Part shown: positions 1-8,258 of the stretch, one piece after another | Layout of the letters: each line of letters begins with the position of its first letter | Position numbering within the stretch: position 1 is the first letter of the stretch | NCBI GenBank assembly: GCA_964619265.1 | Contig: CAZUCE010000006.1 | Location: 62,001-126,000, forward strand | DNA from: CAZUCE01 sp964619265 | GTDB lineage: Bacteria > Planctomycetota > UBA1135 > GCA-002686595 | Direction: 5' to 3' | Length of the DNA: 64,000 nt | Program-made: the position numbers and the translations under genes | Notes under the pieces: model-generated | What the model saw: the letters and a program-made list of their open reading frames with translations, nothing else | What the model was told of the DNA's origin: nothing | Databases searched by the model: none

Positions 1-2
1 TG

Positions 3-515
3 AATTTTGACAAGCTGCACCTGTTCACGCCGACCGGCGAACCGCTGGCGTTCGCGGCGGGAACTCGGACGCCAAAGGTCGGGTACTGGCGCGGGATCGG
101 GCTGGGCGGCCTGGTCTGCTATGACCTGCGCTTCGGCCCGGCCTGCGACGCTTTAATTGTCCAGCGCCCGGAAGTCATCGTTGTTCCGGCCCAGTGGCCC
201 ACGCCGCGGGCGGCGACCTGGCGCGCGCTGATCGCGGGGCGGGCCGCGGAGGCCCAGGCCGCGGTGATCGGCTCAAACCGGACCGGGGAAGACGGTCTCG
301 GGGAACGGCGTGAGCCGATTCGATTTGGCGGGGATTCCCTCGTGGCTGGGCCCGACGGAGTCCTCCTGGCAGAGGCTCCCGGCCGCGAAGGGCTGGTGAT
401 CGCCGACGTGGATCTCGCGGCCCTGCGCCGGCTGCGGCGCGAGGTGCCCGTCCAGCGCGATCGGCGGGAGCCGGTGGAGGGGGTCTGGGCGAGCCCGAAG
501 CCCAGCCACGGCTGA
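3..515 (+). CDS. Carbon-nitrogen hydrolase, nitrilase/omega-amidase type (5' end missing)
   Basis: The reading frame is open from the window edge, so the N-terminal half with the catalytic Glu lies outside. The visible part begins with a K-L-H-L-F motif whose Lys (residue 4 of the fragment) matches the catalytic Lys of Nit2/omega-amidase-like enzymes. The motif G-L-V-C-Y-D-L-R-F follows, with the nucleophile Cys at fragment residue 39. These proteins are cytosolic amidases acting on small omega-amides or deaminated thiol metabolites; the substrate cannot be told here. A second nitrilase-fold gene at 38836 lacks both residues, so the two should not be confused. About 170 residues are present of a usual 260-280. 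Confidence 0.85.
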   Translation, partial: NFDKLHLFTPTGEPLAFAAGTRTPKVGYWRGIGLGGLVCYDLRFGPACDALIVQRPEVIVVPAQWPTPRAATWRALIAGRAAEAQAAVIGSNRTGEDGLGERREPIRFGGDSLVAGPDGVLLAEAPGREGLVIADVDLAALRRLRREVPVQRDRREPVEGVWASPKPSHG

Positions 516-819
516 AGCTCTAGGGGGGCGGCGCCGGGAAACCGGGGGAACCGCGCCGCCAAGGCCCAGATGCCCGCGGCTCAGATGCCCGAGGTCCAGA
601 CCCCCGTGAACTGGAGGGCGAAGGACGGGCGCGACGAAGGTATGATCGTCGGATTCGCGGCCGGCCCGGAGAACTCCGGGTGAGGGCTCTGGACGAGCTC
701 CGCGGACCGCCCTTGGACCCTCCCCCCGTCGTTTCGATCGGTTCTCCGCTGCTTCGCGCCTCGCGCTCGGCCGGACGCTGCTCGACACTTCGCTCCTCTT
801 CATTCTGAGTAGACCGCCC
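516..819. other. Gap of 304 bases, no gene seen
   Basis: I see no convincing coding frame here. It contains a short imperfect direct repeat of CAGATGCCCG near 567-595 and a C/T-rich stretch just before the thiolase start at 820. It probably carries the promoter of the downstream beta-oxidation genes, but no clear -35/-10 pair was recognised. Confidence 0.5.
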
Positions 820-2004
820 GTGAAGGAAGTCGTTCTCGCTGCCGCCTGCCGCACCCCGATCGGCAAGTTCCAGGGCGGCCTGTCCGGATTCTCTGCTCCC
901 CAGCTGGGAGCCTTGGCCATCGCCGAGAGTCTCCGTCGTGCCGGCATCGACGCCCAAGAAGTCGAAGAGGTGATCTTCGGCTGCGTCCTGCAGGCCGGGC
1001 TCGGTCAAAACGTGGCCCGCCAGGCTGCGCGCGGCGCGGGGATCCCCGACGCGGTGGGGTCCTTCACCGTCAACAAGGTGTGCGGCTCGGGTCTCAAGTC
1101 CGTGATGCTCGCCGCCCAGGCCATTCGCGCCGGCGATGCGGACTGCATCGTGGCCGGCGGCATGGAGTCGATGACCAACGCGCCGTATCTGTTGCCCCAG
1201 GCACGCGCCGGGCAGCGACTTGGCCACGGCCAGCTGGTGGATTCGATGGTCAACGACGGACTGTGGGACGTCTACAACGACTTCCACATGGGCATGACTG
1301 GGGAGAAGGTTGCTGCCAAGTACGAAATCACTCGCGAGAGCCAGGACGAGTTCGCTGCGCGCAGCCACCAGCGTGCGGAAGCCGCCACCGCGGCAGGCAA
1401 GTTCGATGCCGAGAAGTTCACGATCGAGGTTCCCCAGCGGAAGAAGGACCCGATCGCGTTCTCCACCGACGAGACGATCCGCAGCGGCATGACGGCGGAG
1501 AGCATCTCCGGCTTGCGTCCGGCGTTCCAACGCGACGGCGGCACGGTCACTGCCGCAAATGCTTCGGCCATCAACGACGGGGCCTGTTCGATGCTGGTGA
1601 TGTCGGCCGAGCGGGCCGAGAAGCTGGGCGTGAAGCCGCTTGCCCGCGTCACCGGCTACGCGACCGGCGGTGTCGCACCCGAATGGGTGATGATGGCGCC
1701 CGAGGTCTCGGTCAACAAACTAGCCACAAAGCTCGGCCGCAAGCCCGGCGACTTCGACCTGCATGAAATCAACGAGGCGTTCTCGTCGGCGGCCTGCGCG
1801 CTGACGCGGGTGCTCGATTTGGACGGCGACAGGGTCAACGTCAACGGCGGCGCGGTCGCTCTCGGCCACCCGATCGGAGCTTCCGGCGCGCGGATCCTGA
1901 CCACCTTGCTCCACGCGATGGGGCAACGGGACGCCAAGACGGGGATGGCTTCGCTGTGCCTGGGCGGCGGCAATGCGGTCTCGCTGGCCGTGGAGGCGCT
2001 CTGA
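820..2004 (+). CDS. Acetyl-CoA acetyltransferase (thiolase), first of three
   Basis: Thiolase of 394 residues, the usual family length. It joins two acetyl-CoA or cleaves 3-ketoacyl-CoA in the cytosol. The nucleophile Cys88 sits in V-N-K-V-C-G-S-G, the catalytic His350 in G-H-P-I-G-A-S-G, and Cys380 in S-L-C-L-G-G-G. The start is GTG, placed so that the protein begins with the conserved M-K-E-V-V-L segment; no Shine-Dalgarno is visible and the upstream sequence is rich in C and T. The stop overlaps the next start by one base (TGATG), so it is coupled to the 3-hydroxyacyl-CoA dehydrogenase gene. Confidence 0.95.
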   Translation: MKEVVLAAACRTPIGKFQGGLSGFSAPQLGALAIAESLRRAGIDAQEVEEVIFGCVLQAGLGQNVARQAARGAGIPDAVGSFTVNKVCGSGLKSVMLAAQAIRAGDADCIVAGGMESMTNAPYLLPQARAGQRLGHGQLVDSMVNDGLWDVYNDFHMGMTGEKVAAKYEITRESQDEFAARSHQRAEAATAAGKFDAEKFTIEVPQRKKDPIAFSTDETIRSGMTAESISGLRPAFQRDGGTVTAANASAINDGACSMLVMSAERAEKLGVKPLARVTGYATGGVAPEWVMMAPEVSVNKLATKLGRKPGDFDLHEINEAFSSAACALTRVLDLDGDRVNVNGGAVALGHPIGASGARILTTLLHAMGQRDAKTGMASLCLGGGNAVSLAVEAL

Positions 2005-2873
2005 TGGGGCAGTCCATGTTCAAGCGCGTCGGCGTGGTTGGCGCAGGCACCATGGGCAACGGCATCGTGCAGACCTTTGCCAGCTACGGCGCGAAGGTCA
2101 CCATGGTGGACGTCTCCGATGAGGCGCTCGAGCGCGGCAAAGCCAACGTTGCGAAGAGCCTCGGTCGCTTCGTCAAGAAGGAGAAGATGACCCAAGCGGC
2201 GGCCGATGAAATCCTCAGCCGCATCCACGTCTCCACGAAACTGTCCGACCTCTCGGACTGTGAGTTGGTCGTCGAAGCCGTTTCCGAAAAGCTCGAAGTG
2301 AAGCGCAAGATCTTCGCCGAACTCGACGCCGTATGCGGTCCGGACGCGATCTTGGCTTCGAACACCTCGTCGATCTCGATCACCACGATTGCGGCTGCTA
2401 CCAAGCGCCCGGAGTCGGTGATCGGCATGCACTTCATGAACCCGGTCCCGCTGATGAAGCTGGTCGAGGTTATTCGCGGACAGGAGTCCGGGGACAAGGC
2501 GGTTGCCGCGGCGGTCGAGGGTGCGAAGAGCCTGGACAAGGTTCCGGTTGAAGCCAGCGATTACCCGGGCTTCATCTCAAATCGGATCCTGATGCCGATG
2601 ATCAACGAGGCTGCGTTCTGCGTGATGGAGAGCGTCGGCGATCCGGACGGTATCGACACCGTGATGAAGCTCGGCATGAACCATCCGATGGGGCCGCTGA
2701 CCCTGGCCGATTTCATTGGTTTGGACGTGTGCCTGGACATCCTCGAGATCCTCCAGCGCGAACTCGGTGACGACAAGTACCGCCCCTGCCCCCTGCTGCG
2801 CCGCATGGTGGCGGCCGGCAACCTGGGGCGGAAGAGCGGCAAGGGTTTCTACGACTACTCCACCGGAGCCTAG
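2004..2873 (+). CDS. 3-hydroxyacyl-CoA (3-hydroxybutyryl-CoA) dehydrogenase
   Basis: A 289-residue NAD-dependent dehydrogenase that interconverts 3-hydroxyacyl-CoA and 3-ketoacyl-CoA. The N-terminal Rossmann motif is G-A-G-T-M-G, and the G-M-H-F-M-N-P-V segment carries the catalytic His. A C-terminal helical 3HCDH domain follows, ending in G-R-K-S-G-K-G-F-Y. The ATG that overlaps the thiolase stop was chosen; a second in-frame ATG lies four codons later. Size and domain content match HbdA/PaaH-type single-function enzymes rather than the large FadB fusion. It forms a unit with the thiolase before it and the acyl-CoA dehydrogenase 30 bases after it. Confidence 0.95.
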   Translation: MGQSMFKRVGVVGAGTMGNGIVQTFASYGAKVTMVDVSDEALERGKANVAKSLGRFVKKEKMTQAAADEILSRIHVSTKLSDLSDCELVVEAVSEKLEVKRKIFAELDAVCGPDAILASNTSSISITTIAAATKRPESVIGMHFMNPVPLMKLVEVIRGQESGDKAVAAAVEGAKSLDKVPVEASDYPGFISNRILMPMINEAAFCVMESVGDPDGIDTVMKLGMNHPMGPLTLADFIGLDVCLDILEILQRELGDDKYRPCPLLRRMVAAGNLGRKSGKGFYDYSTGA

Positions 2874-2903
2874 GGCTCCGCCATCTCCCCCAAGACGACA
2901 AGG

Positions 2904-4046
2904 ATGAACTTCGAACTGGACGAGGACCTCGCGATGGTCCGATCGATGGCCCGCGAATTCGCCGAAGGTGAATTGATGCCGCGCGCCACGCAGCACGATC
3001 GCAACGGCGACATCGACAAGGCCGTCTTCTCCGGGCTGTCCGAGCTCGGATTGTGGGGACTCACAATCCCCGAAGAATTCGGCGGAGCCGGGCTCGCTAA
3101 CCGCGCGTTGACCGGTGTGTTGATCGAGCTGAATCGAGCCTGCGCAGCGACCGGCGTGACCGTGTCGGTTCACAACAGCCTGGTTTCCGCGCCGATCAAC
3201 AAATTCGGCACGGAGGACCAGAAGAAGCAGTGGCTGCCCAAGCTCGCCACGGGCGAGGTGATCGGTTCCTATTGCTTGACCGAACCCAACGCAGGCTCCG
3301 ACGCGGCGGCGCTCGAGACCCAAGCGGTCCGCGACGGCGACGGCTGGAAGCTCAACGGAACCAAGATTTGGGTCACGAACGGCGGCTGGGCCGGCCTGTA
3401 CGTGGTCTACGCTCGTTCGAACACGGAAGTCTCGAAAGCCAAGGGCATTACGGCTTTCCTGATTCCGCGCGACACTCCGGGCCTGTCGGTCGGCAAGACC
3501 GAGATGAAGACCGGCATTCGCGGCTCGTCGAGCACCGAGATCGTTCTCGAAGGCGTGAAGGTTGGACCCGAAGCGGTGCTGGGAACCGTGGATGAGGGCT
3601 TCAAGATCGCCATGGACACGTTGGATGGTGGCCGCATCGGCATCGCCGCGCAGGCGGTCGGTGTCGGGCGCGCGTGCCTCGAAGCGTCGGTCAAGTACGC
3701 CAAGGAGCGCGAACAGTTCGGCAAGGAGATCGGTCAATTCCAGGCGATCCAGTGGAAGCTGGCCGACATGTCGGCGCAGATCGAATCCGCCGAGCTGTTG
3801 ACTTACCGTGCGGCGTGGATGCGCGATCGCGGCGAAGTCTGCAGTCAGGAGGCTGCTACCGCCAAGTTGGTCGCCTCCCGCGCCGCGAATTTTGCGGCTG
3901 ATGAGTGCCTGCAGATTCACGGAGGCTTCGGCTACACGGATCACAGCCACGTAGAGCGCCTGTTCCGCGACGCGAGAATCACGGAGATCTACGAAGGCGC
4001 AACAGATATCCAGCGAATCGTGATCGCACGGAGACTGCTCGCCTGA
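2904..4046 (+). CDS. Acyl-CoA dehydrogenase
   Basis: A 380-residue FAD enzyme that makes 2-enoyl-CoA from acyl-CoA, passing electrons to ETF. The N-terminal helical domain, the middle domain with Y-C-L-T-E-P-N-A-G-S-D, and the C-terminal helical domain are all complete. The catalytic base is probably Glu364 in the E-I-Y-E-G-A-T segment near the C terminus, the position used by short- and medium-chain enzymes. A weak AAGG motif directly precedes the ATG. It follows the thiolase and 3-hydroxyacyl-CoA dehydrogenase genes in the same direction. No ETF genes are in the window. Confidence 0.95.
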   Translation: MNFELDEDLAMVRSMAREFAEGELMPRATQHDRNGDIDKAVFSGLSELGLWGLTIPEEFGGAGLANRALTGVLIELNRACAATGVTVSVHNSLVSAPINKFGTEDQKKQWLPKLATGEVIGSYCLTEPNAGSDAAALETQAVRDGDGWKLNGTKIWVTNGGWAGLYVVYARSNTEVSKAKGITAFLIPRDTPGLSVGKTEMKTGIRGSSSTEIVLEGVKVGPEAVLGTVDEGFKIAMDTLDGGRIGIAAQAVGVGRACLEASVKYAKEREQFGKEIGQFQAIQWKLADMSAQIESAELLTYRAAWMRDRGEVCSQEAATAKLVASRAANFAADECLQIHGGFGYTDHSHVERLFRDARITEIYEGATDIQRIVIARRLLA

Positions 4047-4161
4047 GCCACCTCCGGGGCGCCTAGAGCAGGGACTCCGGCGGGAACGCCCGAGTCGAGG
4101 TAGGCTCTTTGTTCTGTCTCGTTTTGCCACCCCGCCGGCCACCCTCTTTCCCCCCCGATCG

Positions 4162-4485
4162 ATGAGCGGCAGCCCCGACCCTGAAATCTTGAACATCGAC
4201 CAAGCCGCTGAGCTGCTCGGTGTGAGCGTGAAGACCTTCCACAAGGTGCTCCACTCCGAAGAACTCCCCGCCCGGAAGGTCGGGCGCGAATGGAAGTTCT
4301 CGCGACGCGCGCTCATCGAATGGGTCGGCAGCGGCAAGAGCTCCGACTTCGTTCGCGACGGACGCCCCTCTGGGGTCGTTCAACCTCACCGCGCGGGAGC
4401 CGATCTCGACGCGGACAATGCGGTCCGAGAGGACGGCGCGGTTCGTCGCACCAGCGGCTGGACTTACCAGAACACACCCGACTGA
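4162..4485 (+). CDS. Small helix-turn-helix protein, excisionase/MerR-like DNA-binding domain
   Basis: This 107-residue protein has a winged-helix domain at about residues 9-54. The pattern is D-Q-A-A-E-L-L-G-V-S followed by R-K-V-G-R-E-W-K-F-S-R-R-A-L-I-E-W, typical of the HTH_17 'excisionase' family. The remaining 50 residues are polar and look disordered. It sits alone between two acyl-CoA dehydrogenase genes, 19 bases ahead of the second, with no integrase or phage gene nearby. A role as a small transcription regulator of the surrounding acyl-CoA genes is more likely than excision, but this is inference. The start is preceded by a long C/T-rich run. Confidence 0.85.
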   Translation: MSGSPDPEILNIDQAAELLGVSVKTFHKVLHSEELPARKVGREWKFSRRALIEWVGSGKSSDFVRDGRPSGVVQPHRAGADLDADNAVREDGAVRRTSGWTYQNTPD

Positions 4486-4504
4486 CTTTCCTGCAGAGCC
4501 TCCC

Positions 4505-5698
4505 ATGAGCATCGCCACGGATTCGACCACCGAGCTTCCGGCCATCCGGCACTCCCTCGACCTGACCGAGGATCAGCGCATGATCCGCGACATGGTGCGG
4601 GAGTTCGCTGAGGCCGAGGTCGCACCCCTCGCGCATCACGTTGACGAAACCCACACCTTCTCCCTCGATATTTGGAAGAAGATCGTCGAGCTCGGTCTCC
4701 CGGGGATTCCGTTCTCTGAAGACCTCGGCGGTGCCGGGGGCGACACGCTTTCCTACATCCTTGCGGTCGAAGAGCTCGCGAAGGTGTGCGGCTCGACGGG
4801 GCTGACGCTTGCGGCGCACGTCAGTCTGGGCACCTACCCGATCTACAAGTGGGGCGGCGAGAAGCTGCGCAAGATGTACGTGCCCAAGTTGATCTCAGGC
4901 GAATACATGGGCGCCTACGGACTGACTGAGCCGAACGCCGGTTCGGATTCGGGCGGCACCCAGACCACCGCGGTCTTGGACGGCGACGAATACGTCCTGA
5001 ACGGCCGCAAGTGTTTCATCACGAACGCCAACCACGCCGGCGTCTTCATCGTGACAGCGGTCACCGACAAGACGATTGGCGCCAAGGGCATCAGCGCCTT
5101 CGTCGTCCCGCGCGACACCAAGGGATTTAGCCTGGAGAAGGGCGAGGTCAAGCTCGGCATGCGCGGCTCGGACTGGGCCAGCCTCGTGTTCGAGGATGCG
5201 CGTATCCCGAAGGACCACCTGCTCGGACCGGAGGGTGAAGGCTTCAAGACCTTCATGAAGACCCTCGATGGCGGCCGTATCTCGATCGGCGCCCTGGCGC
5301 TCGGGATCGCCGAGGGCGCTTATGAAAACGCGCGCCGTCATGCGACAGAGCGCATGGCCTTTGGCAAGCCGCTCAGCGCCCAGCAGGCGGTCGGTTTCAA
5401 ACTCGCCAACATGGCGATGGACATCGAAGCCTCCCGTCACCTGCTGTATCACTCCGCTCGTTTGAAGGACGCTGGCGCGCCCTACTCCATGGAGGCCGCG
5501 ATGGGCAAACTGCACGCCTCGGAGACTTCGATGCGGGTCACCTACGACGCCATTCAGGTGTTCGGCGGCTACGGCTATAGCCGCGAATATCCGGTCGAGC
5601 GCATGTGGCGCGACGCCAAGTTGTGCACCATCGGCGAGGGCACCAGCGAAGTTCAGCGTTTGATCATCAGTCGCAACATCCTGCGCGGGTCCAAGTAG
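4505..5698 (+). CDS. Acyl-CoA dehydrogenase, second copy
   Basis: A 397-residue FAD-dependent acyl-CoA dehydrogenase, paralogous to the gene at 2904 but clearly diverged. It has Y-G-L-T-E-P-N-A-G-S-D in the middle domain and a catalytic Glu at about residue 377 in T-I-G-E-G-T-S. The frame stays open 29 codons upstream into the preceding HTH gene. The ATG at 4505 was preferred because it leaves a normal N terminus and lies just beyond that gene's stop. The sequence suits a short-chain or branched-chain enzyme; the exact substrate cannot be decided. Confidence 0.94.
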   Translation: MSIATDSTTELPAIRHSLDLTEDQRMIRDMVREFAEAEVAPLAHHVDETHTFSLDIWKKIVELGLPGIPFSEDLGGAGGDTLSYILAVEELAKVCGSTGLTLAAHVSLGTYPIYKWGGEKLRKMYVPKLISGEYMGAYGLTEPNAGSDSGGTQTTAVLDGDEYVLNGRKCFITNANHAGVFIVTAVTDKTIGAKGISAFVVPRDTKGFSLEKGEVKLGMRGSDWASLVFEDARIPKDHLLGPEGEGFKTFMKTLDGGRISIGALALGIAEGAYENARRHATERMAFGKPLSAQQAVGFKLANMAMDIEASRHLLYHSARLKDAGAPYSMEAAMGKLHASETSMRVTYDAIQVFGGYGYSREYPVERMWRDAKLCTIGEGTSEVQRLIISRNILRGSK

Positions 5699-5722
5699 GC
5701 CCAAACGGATTTGAGCGATGCG

Positions 5723-6577
5723 ATGAGTCCGGCGCCGGAAGTCCTCGTCGGCGGCTGGCGCATTCGGCCGCTGCTTGAGGGCTGGGTGGGCCTGGACGGC
5801 GGCGCCATGTGGGGCGTTGTTCCGCGGGTTTTGTGGGAGTCTTGGACTCCCCCCCGCGAAGACCACACGATCCGGCTCGCGATGCGTTGCTTTCTCGCCG
5901 AACGTGGAGACACGCGCGTGGTGATCGAAGGTGGCGCTGGAATGCGCTGGCCGGACAAGCTTCGAGATCGTTACCGGCTCGAACCGGTTGGGCTCGAGGC
6001 CGCGCTGCGCGAGTTGGACGTCGACCCTGCTTCGGTGACCCACGCGATTGGAAGTCACGCGCATTGGGATCACATCGGTGGGTTTCTCCGGGAAACTACG
6101 AGCGGTCCCGAGCCGATTTTGCCCAACGCCCGGCACTGGCTAGCCCGTGTGGAAGTCGACCGTTGCCTGGAACCAGAGCCGGCGCGACGCGCCAGCTATC
6201 GTTCGGACGACATCGAGCCCCTGCTCGCCGCGGGGTGCGTCGACACTTTCGAGGAGCGCACCGAAATCGCTCCGGGACTGGTCATCGAGAGTCACGGCGG
6301 ACACTCGGCCGGAACTTGCGTTGTGTGGGCCGGGGATGAAGGCGGCCAGCGTGCCGTGTTCTGGTCCGATGTGCTGCCGACCACGCACCACGTACAGCCC
6401 GCGTTTGTGATGGCGTTCGATCTGGACGTTCGGCGCTCCTACGAAATTCGCCGCGGCTTGTTTGAGCGCGCGGCAGACGAGGGCGCCATCGGACTGTTCT
6501 ATCACGACCCGAAAGTGGCCTTCGCGCGGATCGAGCGCGACGGCGGGAAGTTCCGAACTCGCGAAGCGGCGCCTTGA
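5723..6577 (+). CDS. MBL-fold metallo-hydrolase
   Basis: A 284-residue metallo-beta-lactamase-fold protein. The metal motif S-H-A-H-W-D-H is at residues 111-117, followed by later ligands in S-H-G-G-H-S-A-G and W-S-D-V-L-P-T-T-H-H. The family covers lactonases, thioesterases and many uncharacterised hydrolases, so the substrate is unknown. The ATG at 5723 is preferred over an in-frame TTG twelve bases upstream. It follows the second acyl-CoA dehydrogenase by about 24 bases and may be co-transcribed, which would allow a thioesterase-like role, though nothing in the sequence proves it. Confidence 0.88.
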   Translation: MSPAPEVLVGGWRIRPLLEGWVGLDGGAMWGVVPRVLWESWTPPREDHTIRLAMRCFLAERGDTRVVIEGGAGMRWPDKLRDRYRLEPVGLEAALRELDVDPASVTHAIGSHAHWDHIGGFLRETTSGPEPILPNARHWLARVEVDRCLEPEPARRASYRSDDIEPLLAAGCVDTFEERTEIAPGLVIESHGGHSAGTCVVWAGDEGGQRAVFWSDVLPTTHHVQPAFVMAFDLDVRRSYEIRRGLFERAADEGAIGLFYHDPKVAFARIERDGGKFRTREAAP

Positions 6578-6647
6578 GACTCTGCGGCAAGCGACTCCAT
6601 TGGGGTGGGTCCGCCGCAGCGCTGGAACGTCCCGCCGGACTCGACAC

Positions 6648-7643
6648 CTAGATCGGCCGATCCGAGTCGGACGACGAAGCGATCCTTGCGTCTTGACGAA
6701 CGACCGGAAGTTGCGCGCGGAGTTCGAAGTGTTCGAGCCCGTGGGCGAAGGGCAGTCCGATCCAGGCCTCCAGGGCCGGAAGATCGGCCGGAACGAACCC
6801 GCTTGCCGGAAGCCACGTTCCGTACAGCCAGTCCAGGGCCCGCAGTTCCAGGTCGATCGTTCCGCGGATTTCGAGTTCGGCGACTTTCATGGCCGGAAAC
6901 GTCCTTCTCCCGGTTTCATCCCTTGGGTCCTGGGCCGGTGGGTTGGGGGGCAACACCAGTCCGACGTCGTAACGACACAACTTGGGGTCGACGATCTCGG
7001 GGTCGTCCCACATGTATCCGAGCCAGTCGCCCTTCTCCAGTCCCCGTGATCTGGCCCAGGCCACGAGCTCCTTGGCTGCGTTAGGAACCGCAGTGGGCCG
7101 GTAGGGATCGAATACGCGCCGGTAGGCCACCGTTCGCGGGGGCAGCTGGCGCAACCGGACTTCGAACCCGTCGGGGTTCTCTCCGGGAGGGAGCCGCTCA
7201 AGCCGATGCCGCTCATGCGGATCGGCGACCGCCTCCGCCCAGCGCTCGCGATGCGCGTCCCGAAAGGTCTGCAGGTCGAACCGACTGGGCGGCGTGCCGT
7301 AGCGTTGCTTGAAGGCCCGCGAGAAGTCCGAGGAAGAGCTGAATCCGCACTCGTGCGCGATCTCAGTCCATGAACGCGGCGATCCGTGGGAAAGCAACGC
7401 AAGGGCTCGTTCGAGTCGCAACCGTTGAACGAAGGCGTGCAGCGTCTCGCCCACGAGCGAGCGAAAGATGCGGTGGAAGTGGTGAGGCGAGAAGCCGGCT
7501 TGCTCGGCAACCTCTCCCAAGTCAGGTCGGCGATCGAGCGAATTCAACACGTAGTCGATCGCGCGATTTACGGCAGCTTGATAGCGCGCCGGAGCCGGGT
7601 TCCCACCGAACTCCGGACCGGGAGCGTTTGCTGGATTCGCCAT
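6648..7643 (-). CDS. AraC-family transcriptional regulator with GyrI-like ligand domain
   Basis: This 331-residue protein has two AraC helix-turn-helix motifs in residues 20-120 (signatures V-A-E-Q-A-G-F-S-P-H-H-F-H-R-I-F and I-A-H-E-C-G-F-S-S-S-S-D-F-S-R-A-F). A GyrI/SOUL-like small-molecule-binding domain follows from about residue 160 to the end. This architecture is found in Rob- and BmrR-like regulators that sense small lipophilic compounds. It is convergent with the MBL gene. It runs in the same direction as the ferredoxin gene upstream of it but is separated from that gene by a strong hairpin, so it is probably its own transcript. Targets are unknown. Confidence 0.92.
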   Translation of the reverse strand: MANPANAPGPEFGGNPAPARYQAAVNRAIDYVLNSLDRRPDLGEVAEQAGFSPHHFHRIFRSLVGETLHAFVQRLRLERALALLSHGSPRSWTEIAHECGFSSSSDFSRAFKQRYGTPPSRFDLQTFRDAHRERWAEAVADPHERHRLERLPPGENPDGFEVRLRQLPPRTVAYRRVFDPYRPTAVPNAAKELVAWARSRGLEKGDWLGYMWDDPEIVDPKLCRYDVGLVLPPNPPAQDPRDETGRRTFPAMKVAELEIRGTIDLELRALDWLYGTWLPASGFVPADLPALEAWIGLPFAHGLEHFELRAQLPVVRQDARIASSSDSDRPI

Positions 7644-7691
7644 GGCTTGGGTGGAGATTTACTCCGCGCTTGGATCTTCCTGGGTTAACCG

Positions 7692-7730
7692 AGCGGCCCC
7701 GCGTCTTCCAGGGGAAGTCGCGGGGCCGCT
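7692..7730 (-). terminator. Hairpin terminator after the ferredoxin gene
   Basis: A perfect 12-bp stem (7692-7703 with 7719-7730) is capped by a 15-base loop that can itself pair through CTTCC/GGAAG, making an almost continuous GC-rich hairpin. It lies 34 bases beyond the ferredoxin stop and before the AraC-type gene. There is no clear U-tract. Confidence 0.7.
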
Positions 7731-7764
7731 GGGGGGGCGCGCAGCGATGGCCGCTCGCGGATTC

Positions 7765-8172
7765 TCAGTGCTCTTCCCGAACCATATTGCGGTTCCAATC
7801 GGGAATCTCGACGACCACGTTGCAGCTTCCGTTCGGGACCGCCTGGCAGGCGAGCCGCGAGTTGGCCTCGAGGCCCGGCGCTAGGTCGAGCTGGTCTTCC
7901 TCGTCGTCGGTGGCCTCCGCTAGGCTCTCGACCCCCTCGCGGACGATCACGTGGCAGGTCGAGCAGGCGCAGACACCTCCGCAGGCGTGGTCGATGTCGA
8001 CCTCGTGGGCGAGCGCCACGTCGAGGATCGAGCCGGGAAGCCCATCGCGACCATAGGGCAGCTTGCTGGGCTCGACCTCGACCGTGACGTTCATCGGTTG
8101 GAACGTGACCGTGTAGGAGGTTTCGGGGAGTTGGGCCTTAGCGGCCTCGATGAAGGGGTTGGATCCACCCAT
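7765..8172 (-). CDS. [2Fe-2S] ferredoxin, Isc/adrenodoxin type
   Basis: A 135-residue ferredoxin whose cluster ligands are Cys64, Cys70, Cys73 (in A-C-G-G-V-C-A-C-S-T-C-H) and Cys109 (in R-L-A-C-Q-A). The extra Cys68 and the segment S-L-A-E-A-T-D-D-E-E-D-Q-L-D match the ferredoxin used in iron-sulphur cluster assembly and the adrenodoxin group. The open frame extends 21 codons further upstream; the internal ATG at 8172 was chosen because conservation starts after it. No isc or suf genes are adjacent. The DEAD-box helicase gene ends 86 bases upstream on the same strand. Confidence 0.93.
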   Translation of the reverse strand: MGGSNPFIEAAKAQLPETSYTVTFQPMNVTVEVEPSKLPYGRDGLPGSILDVALAHEVDIDHACGGVCACSTCHVIVREGVESLAEATDDEEDQLDLAPGLEANSRLACQAVPNGSCNVVVEIPDWNRNMVREEH

Positions 8173-8258
8173 CGGGTCGAGCAGTCGGGAGCTGAGGTGA
8201 GAAGGGAGCGGGGCCGGTCCAGGGACCGGCGTCACCGGAAGCCGGCGAGGCTAGGAGT

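Noticed and set aside
2577..4337. A 586-codon minus-strand open frame opposite the acyl-CoA dehydrogenase genes
   Set aside because: High-GC codon use leaves long open frames on the opposite strand. The plus strand encodes complete, recognisable enzymes there.
4162..4485. Prophage or integrative element suggested by the 'excisionase-like' protein
   Set aside because: No integrase, attachment-site repeat, phage structural gene or tRNA is nearby, and the flanking genes are ordinary metabolic ones.
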